From contig BSBM01000440.1 in the NCBI GenBank assembly GCA_027924585.1, positions 10,906,001-10,970,000 of the forward strand: a DNA stretch of 64,000 nt. Direction: 5' to 3'. Below the pieces are notes generated by a model. That model did no database searches. It was not told where the DNA came from and saw only the letters and a list, made by a program, of their open reading frames with translations. This DNA is from Larix kaempferi (taxonomy: Eukaryota > Streptophyta > Pinopsida > Pinales > Pinaceae). Position 1 is the first letter of the stretch. Each line of letters opens with the position of its first letter. Both the position numbers and the translations under genes were made by a program. Positions 34,864 through 47,130 of the stretch are shown here, one piece after another.

Positions 34864-34934
34864 AGGGTACTAGCTCAATGGAAGAGCACTTGCCTTACAA
34901 GCAGGAGGTTGGTGGTTCGATTCCTCCATGCCCT
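34864..34934 (+). tRNA. tRNA-Val(UAC)-like gene or pseudogene
   Basis: 71 nt fold as a cloverleaf. Acceptor AGGGTAC / ATGCCCT has one C-A mismatch and one G-T pair. D arm GCTC-AATGGAA-GAGC. Anticodon arm CTTGC-CTTACAA-GCAGG has anticodon TAC. Variable loop AGGTT. T arm GGTGG-TTCGATT-CCTCC has one T-T mismatch. The internal B box GGTTCGATTCC is perfect and the A box, TAGCTCAATGG, is near consensus. There is no encoded CCA and no T-run terminator nearby. The AGGG start and AGCTC D arm look more like bacterial or organellar tRNAs than nuclear plant tRNA-Val. The mismatches suggest a relic, perhaps an organelle-derived insert or a SINE head. Confidence 0.6.
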
Positions 34935-34960
34935 ATCTACAACGATTAGTGAATAATTCG

Positions 34961-35336
34961 AGTACAAAATGAGAGATAAATGACCCAAAAAAGACCAAAA
35001 TCCGCATATAAATTACCACTTTTGAGTGGGCAGCTACTAGTAGAAAATTAGCGGTCATTTATCATGCAACAAAAAATGTGGTCATATTTAGCTTGGTCGT
35101 TTATAACTTGTCTTGTGGTCATATATTTGGTTGTTAATTTGATTGTATATTTGGTCATTAATTATGACAATTAATGACCAAATATATGACCACAATACAA
35201 GCTATAAATAACCAAGTTAAATATGACCACTTTTCTCGTCGCGTGATTAATGACCACTAATTTTCCACCAGTGATCGCCCACTTAAAAGTAGTCATTTAT
35301 ATGCGGATTTTGGTCATTTATCTCTCATTTTGTACT
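34961..35336. mobile_element. Palindromic foldback element (376 bp)
   Basis: Both ends are a perfect 25-bp inverted repeat (AGTACAAAATGAGAGATAAA then TGACC). The two arms remain inverted copies almost to the centre near 35166 (GGTCATTAATT-ATGAC-AATTAATGACC). The left arm carries a short insertion around 34983-34992 and an extra segment near 35130-35150. Transcribed, the whole element would form one long hairpin. It encodes nothing. I found no convincing target-site duplication, so the superfamily is open (a MITE or Mutator-like foldback are options). It begins 26 bp after the tRNA-like sequence. Confidence 0.85.
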
Positions 35337-35339
35337 AAT

Positions 35340-38300
35340 GGATACTCCTTGCAAGGAATCACCTAAATATTCACCACAAAATGCATTATTGGAGGTCATT
35401 TTGTATGAGGTGAACATCATTTCAATAACAATCCATGTCACAAATGAAAAGCCAATTGCCTCACATAAAACATCAATGTTGAGAGTGATCAAATAAAATT
35501 CAACTTAGTTCACCCTACACCACCTGAGAATGTTGTCCTCAACTAAAATCACATAACAAGTGATACAAGTCATATGCAGTAAAAAAAATTGCTTGAGAGT
35601 TACCTCAACATAAATACTGTAGTGTTTCCCCGAGCTTCACCTCCTAAACACTCCCTTGCTAGGAGGAAAGGTACCAATGCAATAACTGATAATGCATGAA
35701 TCGTGGCGTGTGAAGACCTTTCCTTGAGACAAGATCATAATTTATGATACTCTGAATTTTCTTGCATGCATGTTTCGAGAAAGAACATACCATAAATCAT
35801 GCACACTATAGTCCAACGTACAATCCTCTCAAGTGATAAACCTGCATAGAGTGTCATGTATCCATTAACTTCTTGCGATTTTGGCACATGGCGTAGTGCA
35901 ACAAATCGATAATTTTGCAACTAGAATTCAATCTCGCTCACCAAAATAGAAAAATAAAATGATAACCATGATACCTTCTAGACACGTCAAAATAGTTTCA
36001 TAAAGTGGCTAGGCCCTAACGAATTCCAACAAAATTTCAATATAACGTGAATGCTCCATGGTATATGATCATGCTGTAATGTCGACTTTAAACCCAAGTG
36101 GCTTATGATGGCACGTTTTTGCATGAGTCGTCAATTATTTTATGAACATGAGTTTTGATATTATATCGTGTGGCTTTATCGTTCTCAATTTCCTCACGGT
36201 TCTCACAATGAGTCAACAACAGACTTGCGCACTGGCAGTTTACTCATCTCATCCTCGTTGCATACTCTAGCACATTAAATGATATTTCCTTAAGTCATTG
36301 CATATCTAAACACAACATGGACTAGCCAATGAAAATCCCATCAAATATTATCACATTGGAGGAATTTCAAACCTCCCGCACTAATGGTCAGAGGCATATC
36401 GTTGTTCCTTGATCAACGATGCTACAGACCATGATTGAATACACCTCTTGTGTTGTCCGTGAAGGCGCATATCAACATCTATAGATCATCGCTTGTCTTT
36501 TGCATGACCAATCCGTAGTTGGACCATTGTCTTTCATCCGCAACCTCTTGGAAGTTTTGCAAATCTATCGAAGCGATGTACTCCTGTAGGGAGACAATCT
36601 CATTACACAAATTCCCACAACATTTCTTTCAGGTGGCCATTGAAGCAATGCCCATATCTTTCCCTCCTTCAATGATCCCTAGATCTGATAAACGTTAGCA
36701 GCAATATACCATTTCGATCAAGTCTAATATGATGAGGCTCGACCTGTTAAAGGGTTCCAAAACACAACTTCGCAATCTCAAATCTTCAACATTGCCACAA
36801 CTCCCTCACACCTCGAGGAATACATATCTTTGATGGTGGATCCCAAAAACCATAGATTTGAAAAATACAACCTCCAAGAAACCGGCCTAGATGTTGAAGC
36901 AAGGAACCTATCCCACCATCGATTGAAATGTTCCATACCACTTCAACCAATGGTATATAAATCCATCAACCTCAAGTTTTTGCATTGATCCTCCCTCCAT
37001 GATGCTGCTGCCACCCATCCATAGAAAGATGGAAAGCATATTGCTTTCCCTGCTGGTGCATTCTTTAGCCATTTTCTCTGATGGCCAGCATTATTAATAA
37101 AACTTTAAACATAATTACTCAAATATTCTCATAACAATAATTAATCTACAACACCTCGGATGTGGGTGATGAGGTGGGAGAATAGAAGAGGAGGGGAATC
37201 AACATGTTGTCAGCAGATAGGCACATGTCATCTAAGTGGGATGATAATGAAGGGAGATGGCTTCAATCATGGTGTTTCCAGATCCATTAGTTCGAGGGAT
37301 TTCCCAAGGTGCCGAAGTACGAGGTGGAAGATGGAGTTAAGGGATGAGACAGGGAAAGATTCTAATAACAAGTGGGAGCCTACAAAAGTTCAGGAGGAGG
37401 ATGGATTATTGATTATGAGAAGCTCGAGGATATTTCTTGCCATTATCCTCATTTTTAAACGATTCTAGGGATGTTGGGTCTGTTTTCCAAAAGGTGACGA
37501 ACTCTGGCTTGTCTCTATCTCTAGTAAACCTGGTCATTTGCCTGAATTGAATCTCTGCCTGATGGAGTCGAAAGGGAAGGGCGCAAAAATTTGAAGCTGG
37601 GGAGTAAGTGGGCCTACGGAGAGTAGACGTGGACAACTCAGGCAACGTGGCTCTACAAGGCTTCCCTCCAAACACCGGTGAGGTCTTAAATTGATATGGT
37701 GGAACAAAATTTATGGTATGAATTGGAGGATTCGAAACCATAGGAGGATTTTGATGTGTTGGAACGATGGATGCAGGACCCCTGGAACTTCATGCGCCTG
37801 GCAATCATAGTATGAGAAGACTATTTTCCTGTACTGGGTAATAAAGGGACTCCTCGAGAGGGTCTTGCTTGAACAGGATGAAAATGAGAAAAGGGACGAT
37901 GTCCCAGTTGCCTTCTGGAAGGAGTTGTACGCAAACACTAAGTTATTGCACATGAAGATTAATGATGCAGATGAGCTTCGAAGGTGGGAAATGAGTCGGG
38001 ATGACAGAAGGAAAATTGAATGCGGCGGCAAAGCCCCAATTTCCATAATTATGATGTCAGCTCTTCATATTTTGTCTAAGTTGTTATATGTTGTGTCGTT
38101 TACAATAGAATGCTAGTTATTAGAATTTTAGTTTTAAATTTTTATAGGAGGTTGAATAGAAGTAGTCTGGGAGGAAGTTGTAAGTTGCTCGAGTTCAAGC
38201 AACAAGAGGAAGTCTGCAGTTCCCTGTCTATCCCGTTTGTTGATTTTGAAGGTTTGGTATGTCAATAGTCTGATGATGGATAAACCTCGTTTCTCCTTCT

Positions 38301-38675
38301 GGAGGGGTTTGTTTTGGGTCTATAATATGTCAAGGACAAAGTCTGGCTAGTCATGGCTCGGAAGTCACTGGTGATGAAGTGGGATTGAGACATTTGTAAA
38401 AAAATTGTGAAATGTTAATATAATGTTACTTACAAAAAAATAATATGCAACCACAGAGCACAAGAAAATAATAATGTAACACATGAATGGTACAAAAGAA
38501 CTCAAATATGCTTCATTAAACCTGAAGAAACCTTATTACATCAAATGCTTCCTTTTCCCTTGTAGGAAAGGGAGTTGCAGAAACTCCAAGCCTTGCCTTC
38601 TCTTAAGCACCAGAAACCAATATAATAAGAAAAAGATAAAAGATCACACAATGATGAATGATTGATCCTAATGAC
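35340..38675. other. Gene-less region, partly coding-like but unrecognised
   Basis: 36080-37100 has near-average G+C and no open frame of note. 37160-38116 carries several frames (for example 37865-38116 reading EKRDDVPVAFWKELYANTK) that suggest degraded coding sequence of unknown family. 38392-38440 has TTGTAAAAAAATTG and ACTTACAAAAAAAT, resembling the 3' end of the LINE at 26800, so 37160-38440 may be a decayed LINE end. That is a weak inference. Confidence 0.4.
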
Positions 38676-40860
38676 CTCTCAGAGACTCCTATTTAAACAT
38701 CGACTTTATGCTAAGTTTAGTAAATGTGACTTCTATCATAAACAAATTCAGTAGTTGGGGCATAACATTACACATAAAGGAATAGCAGTAGATCCTGATA
38801 AGAGAAGAGCTATTAGGGACTAGTCTATTCCCAAAAATGTAGCTGACATAAATTATAAATCATAGGGATTGTTGATGACTATAGAAGGTTTGTAGAGGGA
38901 TTCTCTAAGTTATATTTCCTATTTAAACTCTTTGCAGAAGAAAGGAGTGAAATTTATTTGGTAAGAAAAATGTGAAAGAAGTTTTCAACATCTTAAGCAT
39001 CTTCTTACTACTACACCTATTCAAAAAATGGTATATCGCTCTAAAGACTTCATAGTATGCACTAATTATTGCAAAGAAGGATTAGGGGGAGTCCTTCTAC
39101 AAGACAATCATGTATTATATATGCTATGAATCTAGGAAACTGAAAGAACATGAAATAAATTATGCAACTCATGATCTAGAACTAGCTACAATTTTTCATG
39201 CATTGAAATTGTGGTGTCATTATCTAGTAAGCCGAAGATGTATACTAATGACATAACATATTGGGTTGAAATATATATTTGACCAACCTCAATTAAATGC
39301 TAGAGAAGCTAGATGGTTAGCCCTTTTGACTGAGTTTGATTTTGAAATTAAACATATCAAATGAAAGGAAAATAAAGTGGTAGATGCTCTCAGCAGGAGC
39401 ATACAGATGATTCATATGACATTTATCAGCACTTGTAAGTCTGATTGCAATTTTTAAAATTAGTAAATATTTGAATAATGATGATAATTTTTTATAAATA
39501 AGGAATGGATGATATATGAACCAAAATTTACATGTTATAATCTAATTGAAGAAGGGTTATTGGTCTATAAAAGTAGGCTATACATTCCTAACTCGTGTGA
39601 TTTAAGGACTCTTGTCATTAAATAAATGCACAAACAACCCTACTCAAATCATCTATGCTACTAGAAGATGATTACTACTATAAAGAAGGGATATTTTGGT
39701 TGGGAATGAAAAAGGATGTAGCATAATTTATTGCAAGATGTATCAATGTCAATAGGTAAAGCAGGACATCAACATCTAACTGGTTTGTTACAACCCCCGC
39801 CATTACCAAAATGAAAATGGGATGTAATTTCCAAGGATTTTAAGTTTTATCTAAAATAGAAAACAAAAATGATTCCATTATGGTTGTAGTGAAAAAATTA
39901 AGTAAATCTTTTCATTTTATTCATGTTAAGTCCACTTATAAAGCAGTGAATATTGCAGAAAAAATATGAAGAAAATTTTCGAAATTCATGAAATGCCCAC
40001 TACCAGTGTATCTGATAGAGATGCTAAATTCACTTGTAATTTCAAGAAGGGATTATTTGAGGGATTGGGTACCAAATTAAGCTTTAGTACCACTTCTCAC
40101 CCTCATTGATTGGAAAACTAAAATAACCAATTAGATCTTAGAGGACATGCTTTGTATGTATGTGATGAACAAGACTACTAAATGGGAGGAGTATTTCCAT
40201 TTAGTAGAATTTGCTTATACTATTGGGTATCATACATCACTAAAAATTATTCAGTTTAAATTACTTTAGGGAAGAAAATTCAATACGCCCATTAGTTGGA
40301 ACAATCCTATAAACATGGTTATGCTTGGACTAGAGATAATCAAAGAAATGGAATGGGAATTGAAGAAAGATAAACAAAACTTGAAAACAACTCAAGAAAG
40401 GAAAATATTTTATGCATATTTGAAAAGAATACATAAAGAGTTTCAGGTTAGGGAACATGTATACTTAAAGGTGAAATTGAAAAGGAGCTCAATGAATCTA
40501 GGGAAATGTGCTAAAATTGCTCCTAGATATTGTGGATCATTTGAGATATTAGCTAAAGTAGGACCAATGGCCTATTAACATGCTTTGCTAGCTAACATCA
40601 GAGTCCACAATGTATTTCATACTTCCTTATTGTAGAAGTATGTGCATGAACCTAACCATATAATTGGTTGGCTATGATATAGGTGGAACTAGAGGGAGAG
40701 TTCCAACCAGAACCCCAATGCATAATAGATAAGAAAGAAATATTGCTTCAAAATTTAGCTATCTCTCAGCGAAAGGTGCAATGAAATCATTTTACACCTG
40801 AAGAGGTTACATGGGAAAGGAACATGAAATGAAGGAAGAATATCCATTTCTATTCCATAT
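38676..40860 (+). pseudogene. Decayed Ty3/gypsy pol (RT end, RNase H, integrase)
   Basis: Read across frames, the order is RT C-terminus (LYAKFSKCDFY, then HNITHKGIAVDPDK at 38761), RNase H (CTNYCKEGLGGVLLQD at about 39058, KENKVVDALSR-like at about 39366), integrase zinc region (HKQPYSNH, HQHLTGLLQPPPLP), core traces (SDRDAKFTCNF at about 40010) and a C-terminal region (EFQVREHVYLKVKLKRSS, APRYCGSFEILAKVGP; 40315-40578) with a chromodomain-like end (PEEVTWER). There are numerous stops and frameshifts and no 5' part. The style is that of a chromovirus such as the Tekay group. It is unrelated to the compact gypsy element at 27042. Confidence 0.85.
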
Positions 40861-40911
40861 ATAAAAGTCGTTGAAAGAAGAGACATCGGGGATGGTGTTA
40901 TTTTAAGGCGA

Positions 40912-42095
40912 AGTGGATATGCCACGCTAGTATATTACCCTTAGAAAACTTGTTTTTTAATTGATTATTAGTATTGTATTTGTGATGAAATATTAAATTC
41001 ATGACATGGTTTTGATTAACCATGAGAAATTTTTAATTTAATGATGGTTATGTAAATAACAATTTTTAATTATGTTAATAATTAAAATCATAATTTCAAG
41101 AGTTGACTAGACTAGATCCCACAAAAAGAAGGGTAATGATATGATAGGATTGTAAAATTAATCTAGGTGTATGAATCATTAAACAATGACCTGTATTTCC
41201 TCTTCCGAAAGGTGGTCGAAACCTCTTTCACAATATATAGTTAAGATTCCAATAATTTAGGGAAACGTGTCATTCATTTGTTTGGATGGAGGAGAAGTTC
41301 AAGGGGGAGCTCTTCTATATAAAGAAAAAGGGAAATTGAACGAGGGGTTAGTTGGAAAAGAAAAAAGTATTTAGGGGAGAATCAAGGGAAGCAAAAACTT
41401 GAAGTGGGAGGAACAAAGCAAAACACAAAATTTTAGAACCAATGAGATAGTGAAAGGAAACAAAGAAACAACATGTATTTCAGTAGAAAAGAAAATAACT
41501 ACTAGTTTGTTTAGAGGTTCAGTTAGACTGCAACTTTACTTTGTTTAGAGGTTCATAATGTGGAGCACCTTGTGTTGTTGTATGAGGCAAGTATTGTACG
41601 GAAAATTTTAAGGATTCATAATTTTCTTAAAGTGTAGAAATCTTGGCGAATCTTACTAATTCTTAAATTTCCAACCATAAAATGTTGGACGATATTTTTC
41701 TAAAAATATTCAAATTTCTAAGGGTTTCATATAGTTTTGGACAATTATGGCGATTTTTTGAGTAAAATTAGTTTATCCCATGGATTTTGGGCAGATCAAT
41801 TTTGAAAAAAAATAGAAATTGATAAATCTTTTTTGGAAAAAAGGGTCCAAATTATCCCACGGGATAAATTTCACCCTTGAAATTTCTTGTAAGGTACTGG
41901 GAGTGTTTAGATAATCTCACTTATCAGAATTGGTAAAAGTTCATTTTAACAAATTTGTCCATAGTGGAAAAACTCTCTATGCACACCTTGAAGAACACCT
42001 AAAGGTGTAAGGTGGGTATGTATTGTGAGTAACTTCTTGCTCGAGTAATCCCTAGGTACAAGTTGTAAACTTCTAAAACCTGTTATTACTTTATG
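40912..42095 (+). repeat. Probable LTR of the decayed gypsy element
   Basis: Directly after the integrase tail comes a degenerate purine tract (AAGGCGAAG, 40903-40911) and then TGGATATGCCACGC, a plausible LTR start. A TATA box (TCTATATAAAG, about 41312-41322) lies about 400 bp in. The right end is uncertain: TGGTATCATGGACC at about 42096 resembles a damaged Met-tRNA primer-binding site. No second LTR is visible, so boundaries are tentative. Confidence 0.4.
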
Positions 42096-42109
42096 GTGGT
42101 ATCATGGAC

Positions 42110-45100
42110 CATCTTGGAGGTGGCTTTTGAAGAAGATAACTAAATGTTACCTACCAGATGCCTATGGTTGAGTGGCACATGGATTATTCCTCATTCCTAT
42201 TACCCAATCTCTTTTATTTATATCCTTAAAGATAAGAAAAAAAAAATTACATTATCACTCTGATCATTATTTATTGTATGCTATTATTTAATACTCTAAA
42301 TACAAGTATATGAAAATAAAAATTAATCTATCGAGCATCTTCTTATATTTCTAAATATAATGAATATTTAAATTAAATAAACAATGTAAGCAAAAAAACA
42401 ATAATATAGTTTCTTTAAACATAATTATTATTTTTACAAAAATAAATAAATAAATAAATGCTACCATTTACGATTAAGTACAAGGCTTGAAAACATTAAA
42501 AAAAAAATTATCCATAAAAGAAATATTATAATCATTGGTAACACCAATGACTCCATAGTTTACAATTCCTAAAGAAAGAACTTTACAGTATTTAATTCAT
42601 AAACATATAAATAATTTTGTTATTACAGGTTAGGGTGTCCACACAAATATCCCATGGGGTGTAGTCTACAAAAAGGTATCCACCCATGTCAAAGATTAAA
42701 ACTTAATACTATAATTCCAGTACTTGCTTTGGACTATACAACGACTAAGGTTGCTGGGGTTAACCTCGGGTTACCACATAAACCAAGAAAGGAGGCTTAA
42801 CACTGGATTGTTGAGAGCATCGTAATAATCATGTGAGGATTTACCCTGCACTATAAAGAATACAATTAATTACGGTTCTGTAGAAAAAATCAGAATGTAG
42901 AATTTAAAAGTTTTGTTATTTTTTAACTGAGCAAATCGATGAGGCCGATCAGCAAGCAGGTCAAGCGTTAGAGAATATAAATTAAACTCCTTTGAAATAG
43001 TAGATATGAAAATTAAAATCATGAAATTGTTTTTACCTTTGTTGCGAAAGCTAAGTCCATAGTTCTGAATCAATCTAAGATTTATTACATTGCTTTGCAA
43101 AGATCTTTGTCGAGACATGGCCCTGATAAGGTTTGGCCTTTGTTAATTCGTAAAGGAAACTAGACGCAAAAACCCTTCTAGAATTATAGAGTGAAACCCT
43201 AGTATGGTAAAGTATTAAGTTATTACCACAGAAAATGTACACAAATTATTTTTAAATAATTTCTGTAACAACTGAACAAATGCATCAATAATTCTTATAA
43301 TGAATTGGGTGGTTGACTCTATACCACCTTCAGAAACCCAAGAGACAATAAATGTGAAGACACAAATTTGATATACTTGGCAAAGTAACATTCAACAGCC
43401 ATAATAATATTTCGGTAATCCTCCAAGAGTATAAGTTCTACAACTGTGTGATCCAGTACTCATAAATAAATTACCAAGTGATGGCACATGGGAACAGTAA
43501 AGGAATTCTTAGTGACAAACACCGTAAATTAATTCCAATGCCCGAAATCTAATACGTGCAACGTGGAAATAAATAAACCATGGCAAAATGTTTCTAGGTT
43601 AATAAATAAACAAGAATTTTAATGCTAGTTCCTTAGGTATATTATTATTGAAACCATAGCAGACAATGTTAAACAATGAACCCAATCTATCCTATTAGGT
43701 AAAGAACGTCTATTAGGTATAATAACGTTGTTTACTTCATATTGATAAGCAATAGATAATGGTTTTTATATTGGCTAGTGATGCCTAGAAATCACTAGCA
43801 AAGTTGTAGGAGGCCTTGAAGTTACATCTTAATTAATAATAGTATATTATTCAATGAAGTAACATGGTAGATATCAATATGAATTTATAACTCCAAAATT
43901 AAGAAATAAAACAATTCATTAAATTCTTTATTTACAACTAATTCTTTGTGTATGTTTTATACTCACCCTTTATGAGAGTAAATAAGATTGCTTGGTATTT
44001 TTATATTATTTGGTATACTTATTTTTCATAACTTTTAGCATATATTAAAAAAAAATTAAGGATTCAAAGATTTAGGTATGCAATAAATCCCACCTAAGAC
44101 TTGAAGCCTATGGATTTAGTAGAAGGGGTGCCCCCTATAGCCCACCCTGAAAGAAGCTTCAATGAAAGCCTAAGGAGGAAGACACTCTAGATGAACACCC
44201 TCTCACTTCAATTGCTAGGGTTTTTCCTAGTCTTCCCTTTTGTTGTAGTCTTCTAGATTCTTAGGAGAGCTAGATTGGAGCCATTATTAGAGCTACAAAG
44301 GAGATGGATGAGAAGGTGGGTCAATTGCTACAAGAAGAGTGGAGGACAAGAACCCCATAAATGAACAATGATCTAGACTATTTAGTAACTACAATTCATT
44401 CCATTGGAAAAAAGGATGATATGTATAATGAAATGAGACCTAGACCTATATACAGAGGAAGATATGTCAATGATGGTAGGAAAATACAATATTTGATACA
44501 ATCGAGGTGACATCAAATAAGATACAAGAAGAGAAAATATAATGCTCAACATTTGACCATCTAGAGTGATAATCTAGACAACCATTGTGCTTAACATTTG
44601 ACAATCTAAAGTGATAATATAGATGTTAAACACTTGAGATCTAATCTAGATAACCAAAAGGAAGATTAATAAACATTATTGGACATAAATATGAGGAAAC
44701 AATTGTTAAATTTAAATTCACAATGATGATTGCACCAACTACATCAATAACATTCTATGGTATTAAAATTATACAAACTTCAAAAATATATCTTCACATA
44801 CAAAAATATAGATACATATAAGTTTCAAGCATTTAACAAACTAACAACATTTTACTTCAAGTTAATATAAAAAAACAAATATTTCCTAAGGAGACTAACA
44901 AACTCCAAAAAAATTACAACCAACCAATCAACAAGAGTGACCCTAAACAATTACAAGCAACTAAAGGAAGATTGATAAGCTTTGATGGGTACCAATATGA
45001 GGGGCACCAATTTGATTTATTTCCTTGTAAGGGTTTAGTTGGGATTAGGGTTTTGGTTTGTGTTTAGATAGGGGTTTCCACCATCTTTGTGAAAAACTAT

Positions 45101-46500
45101 TATTCAACAATAACAACATATTTTAAAAAAATATAAAAATTTCTAAATTGTAAAAATTACAACACAAATAAACTTTTAAGAATGCACATTCATTCTTTTA
45201 TTTTTTCACAAGGATATGGAATTTATAATAGACATGGCATATAGTTATGTGGTTATTTATATGTAGTGGGCATATTATGCTATTTGAAAAGGAATGCATG
45301 TGCTTTCTTAAATGTGCACATGCATTTTTAAGTTTGCTTCCATAAACATTGATAAACATAAATATGAAAAAACAATAACTAAATTTGAATTTAGTTACAC
45401 CAACAACATTAATAACATTTGATCATGTTAAAACTATATATAAACTCTAAAATAAGTTACCATAAACAAGAATATATAAATAAATTTTCATTTACAAGAA
45501 TAATAAATAAATAAAAGTTTTAGTCATTCAAATAAAATAAAAACATTTAAAAATATAAATAAATGAAAACATTTAATATTATAAAATAAAATGACAATAT
45601 TAAAATATATAAATAAAATTAATTTATAAACATCCCAATAACATTAATATTTATATTACTTTAATAATTATATTTAAATATTTAAATAAATAAAAACTTT
45701 ATATATTTAATAAAAATAACATATAAAATTGTCCACATAACATATATTATTAAGGTATTCCTTATGTTAGATCACTTGTTCAAAACTCTTTAATAAAAAC
45801 AAAACAAACTCTAAATTCCAAAGCTACCTTATAAGAACATAGTATGTATGACACATAATTTTCAAAGTCTTAAAATAAAAATAAATATACCAATTTTACA
45901 TATACTATTTATTTTTTAAATTAAATCGGCACTCTCTCATGATTTCACATATCTAAATAAAAAATAAAAAAAATATGAGACAATTATGAAATATTATTGA
46001 AAACAAAGACACAAACAGTGTTTTTATATCAGAGGAAAAAAACATTTTTCTGTTATTTCTAAGTGAAATCAAAAAATACAAAACATAGTAGTTACCATCA
46101 TACAAATGACACTACCAAATTCTTAACATTACTGTATTCTCTTGTCATATATAAAACTATAAATGTGGCACAAAGTCTGATTCAAAACAGACTGTCCCAA
46201 AAGACAAACAGTTTTGAAGAGGAGATCGTAACTTCATTCACAACTTTATCATAAATAATTTGTTTTGAGATGAAACCAACACCAACACTAACACCAGTCA
46301 GCTTTATTGTTGAACACTGAAAAAACAATACAAAACACATCACATACAACCATGCACATACATTATTTTATTTGTCCACTAAAGAATGTGCATAAATCAT
46401 CAAACCCTACATCTACACATATATTTACGTCGAAGACGTTTCTTCTATGAGATATGATCTCATGTCACTGTTTCAGATTCCTCGTCTTTAGATTGAATAA
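42110..46500. other. Gene-less, strongly AT-rich region
   Basis: No gene is recognised. 45360-46050 is extremely A-rich (AAATAAATAAA-type words). 44545-44650 has a small tandem duplication of an AATCTAGACAACCATTGTGC-like word. The minus-strand frame 42870-43118 has no domain. Confidence 0.55.
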
Positions 46501-47130
46501 AAAACCACCACGTGACTGAACTCAAATCTGCTATCCATTGCTATCTGTCGTTCGATTCAATTGTCTCGTCTTCGCCATTGATATCCGCCTTGTGATATCA
46601 ACCGTTGGATTCGATTGTATCATCTTCCCCGCCGTTGTTTTACCAGTGCTAGGGCTTGATTTTTCAACATTTCAACACATATCTGATCCCCTGGGGAGAA
46701 AATACAAGCCAACCAGTGCTTCCAGGACGCTGGACTTCCTATTGCTTTGAATTTTGACTACGGCGACCTGTGGGAGACTAATTGCGGAACGGCTTGCCAT
46801 TTGGGCGAATATATCCTTCATTTTGTTTGTCACAGTGATCGACGACTGGCCGAAACCAGGGTTTGCACTGTCCAAATCTGCCTATCCACATCTACCATGT
46901 CTTTTCGCTTCTCGTTCTTTTGTTCGGCCCAACGTCTGTTTTATTGTCACAAGGACTGCCTCCAAGACTCCTAGGCACCCTCTTCTCCATGTTGGATTCA
47001 TCGGTTTTCTCTGAAACTCATCTGCGCTTCGTTGTCATGGTACACAGCCATGCAATTTCCTTAATTGCTAATCTATCTCAAACAAACTAAAAATAGAGTC
47101 TGAACTATTCCTCTGATATAACAGGAGGAC
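46501..47130. other. G+C-richer segment upstream of the TMKL1-like relic
   Basis: Base composition rises here and several overlapping short frames are open on the plus strand (46538-47014), but none has a recognisable domain. Its position just before the receptor-kinase relic makes a decayed promoter or first exon possible. Confidence 0.35.

Noticed and set aside
34961-35336. A microRNA precursor gene
   Set aside because: The hairpin is too long and too perfectly inverted from end to end. Terminal inverted repeats point to a foldback transposon. Small-RNA data would be needed to say more.
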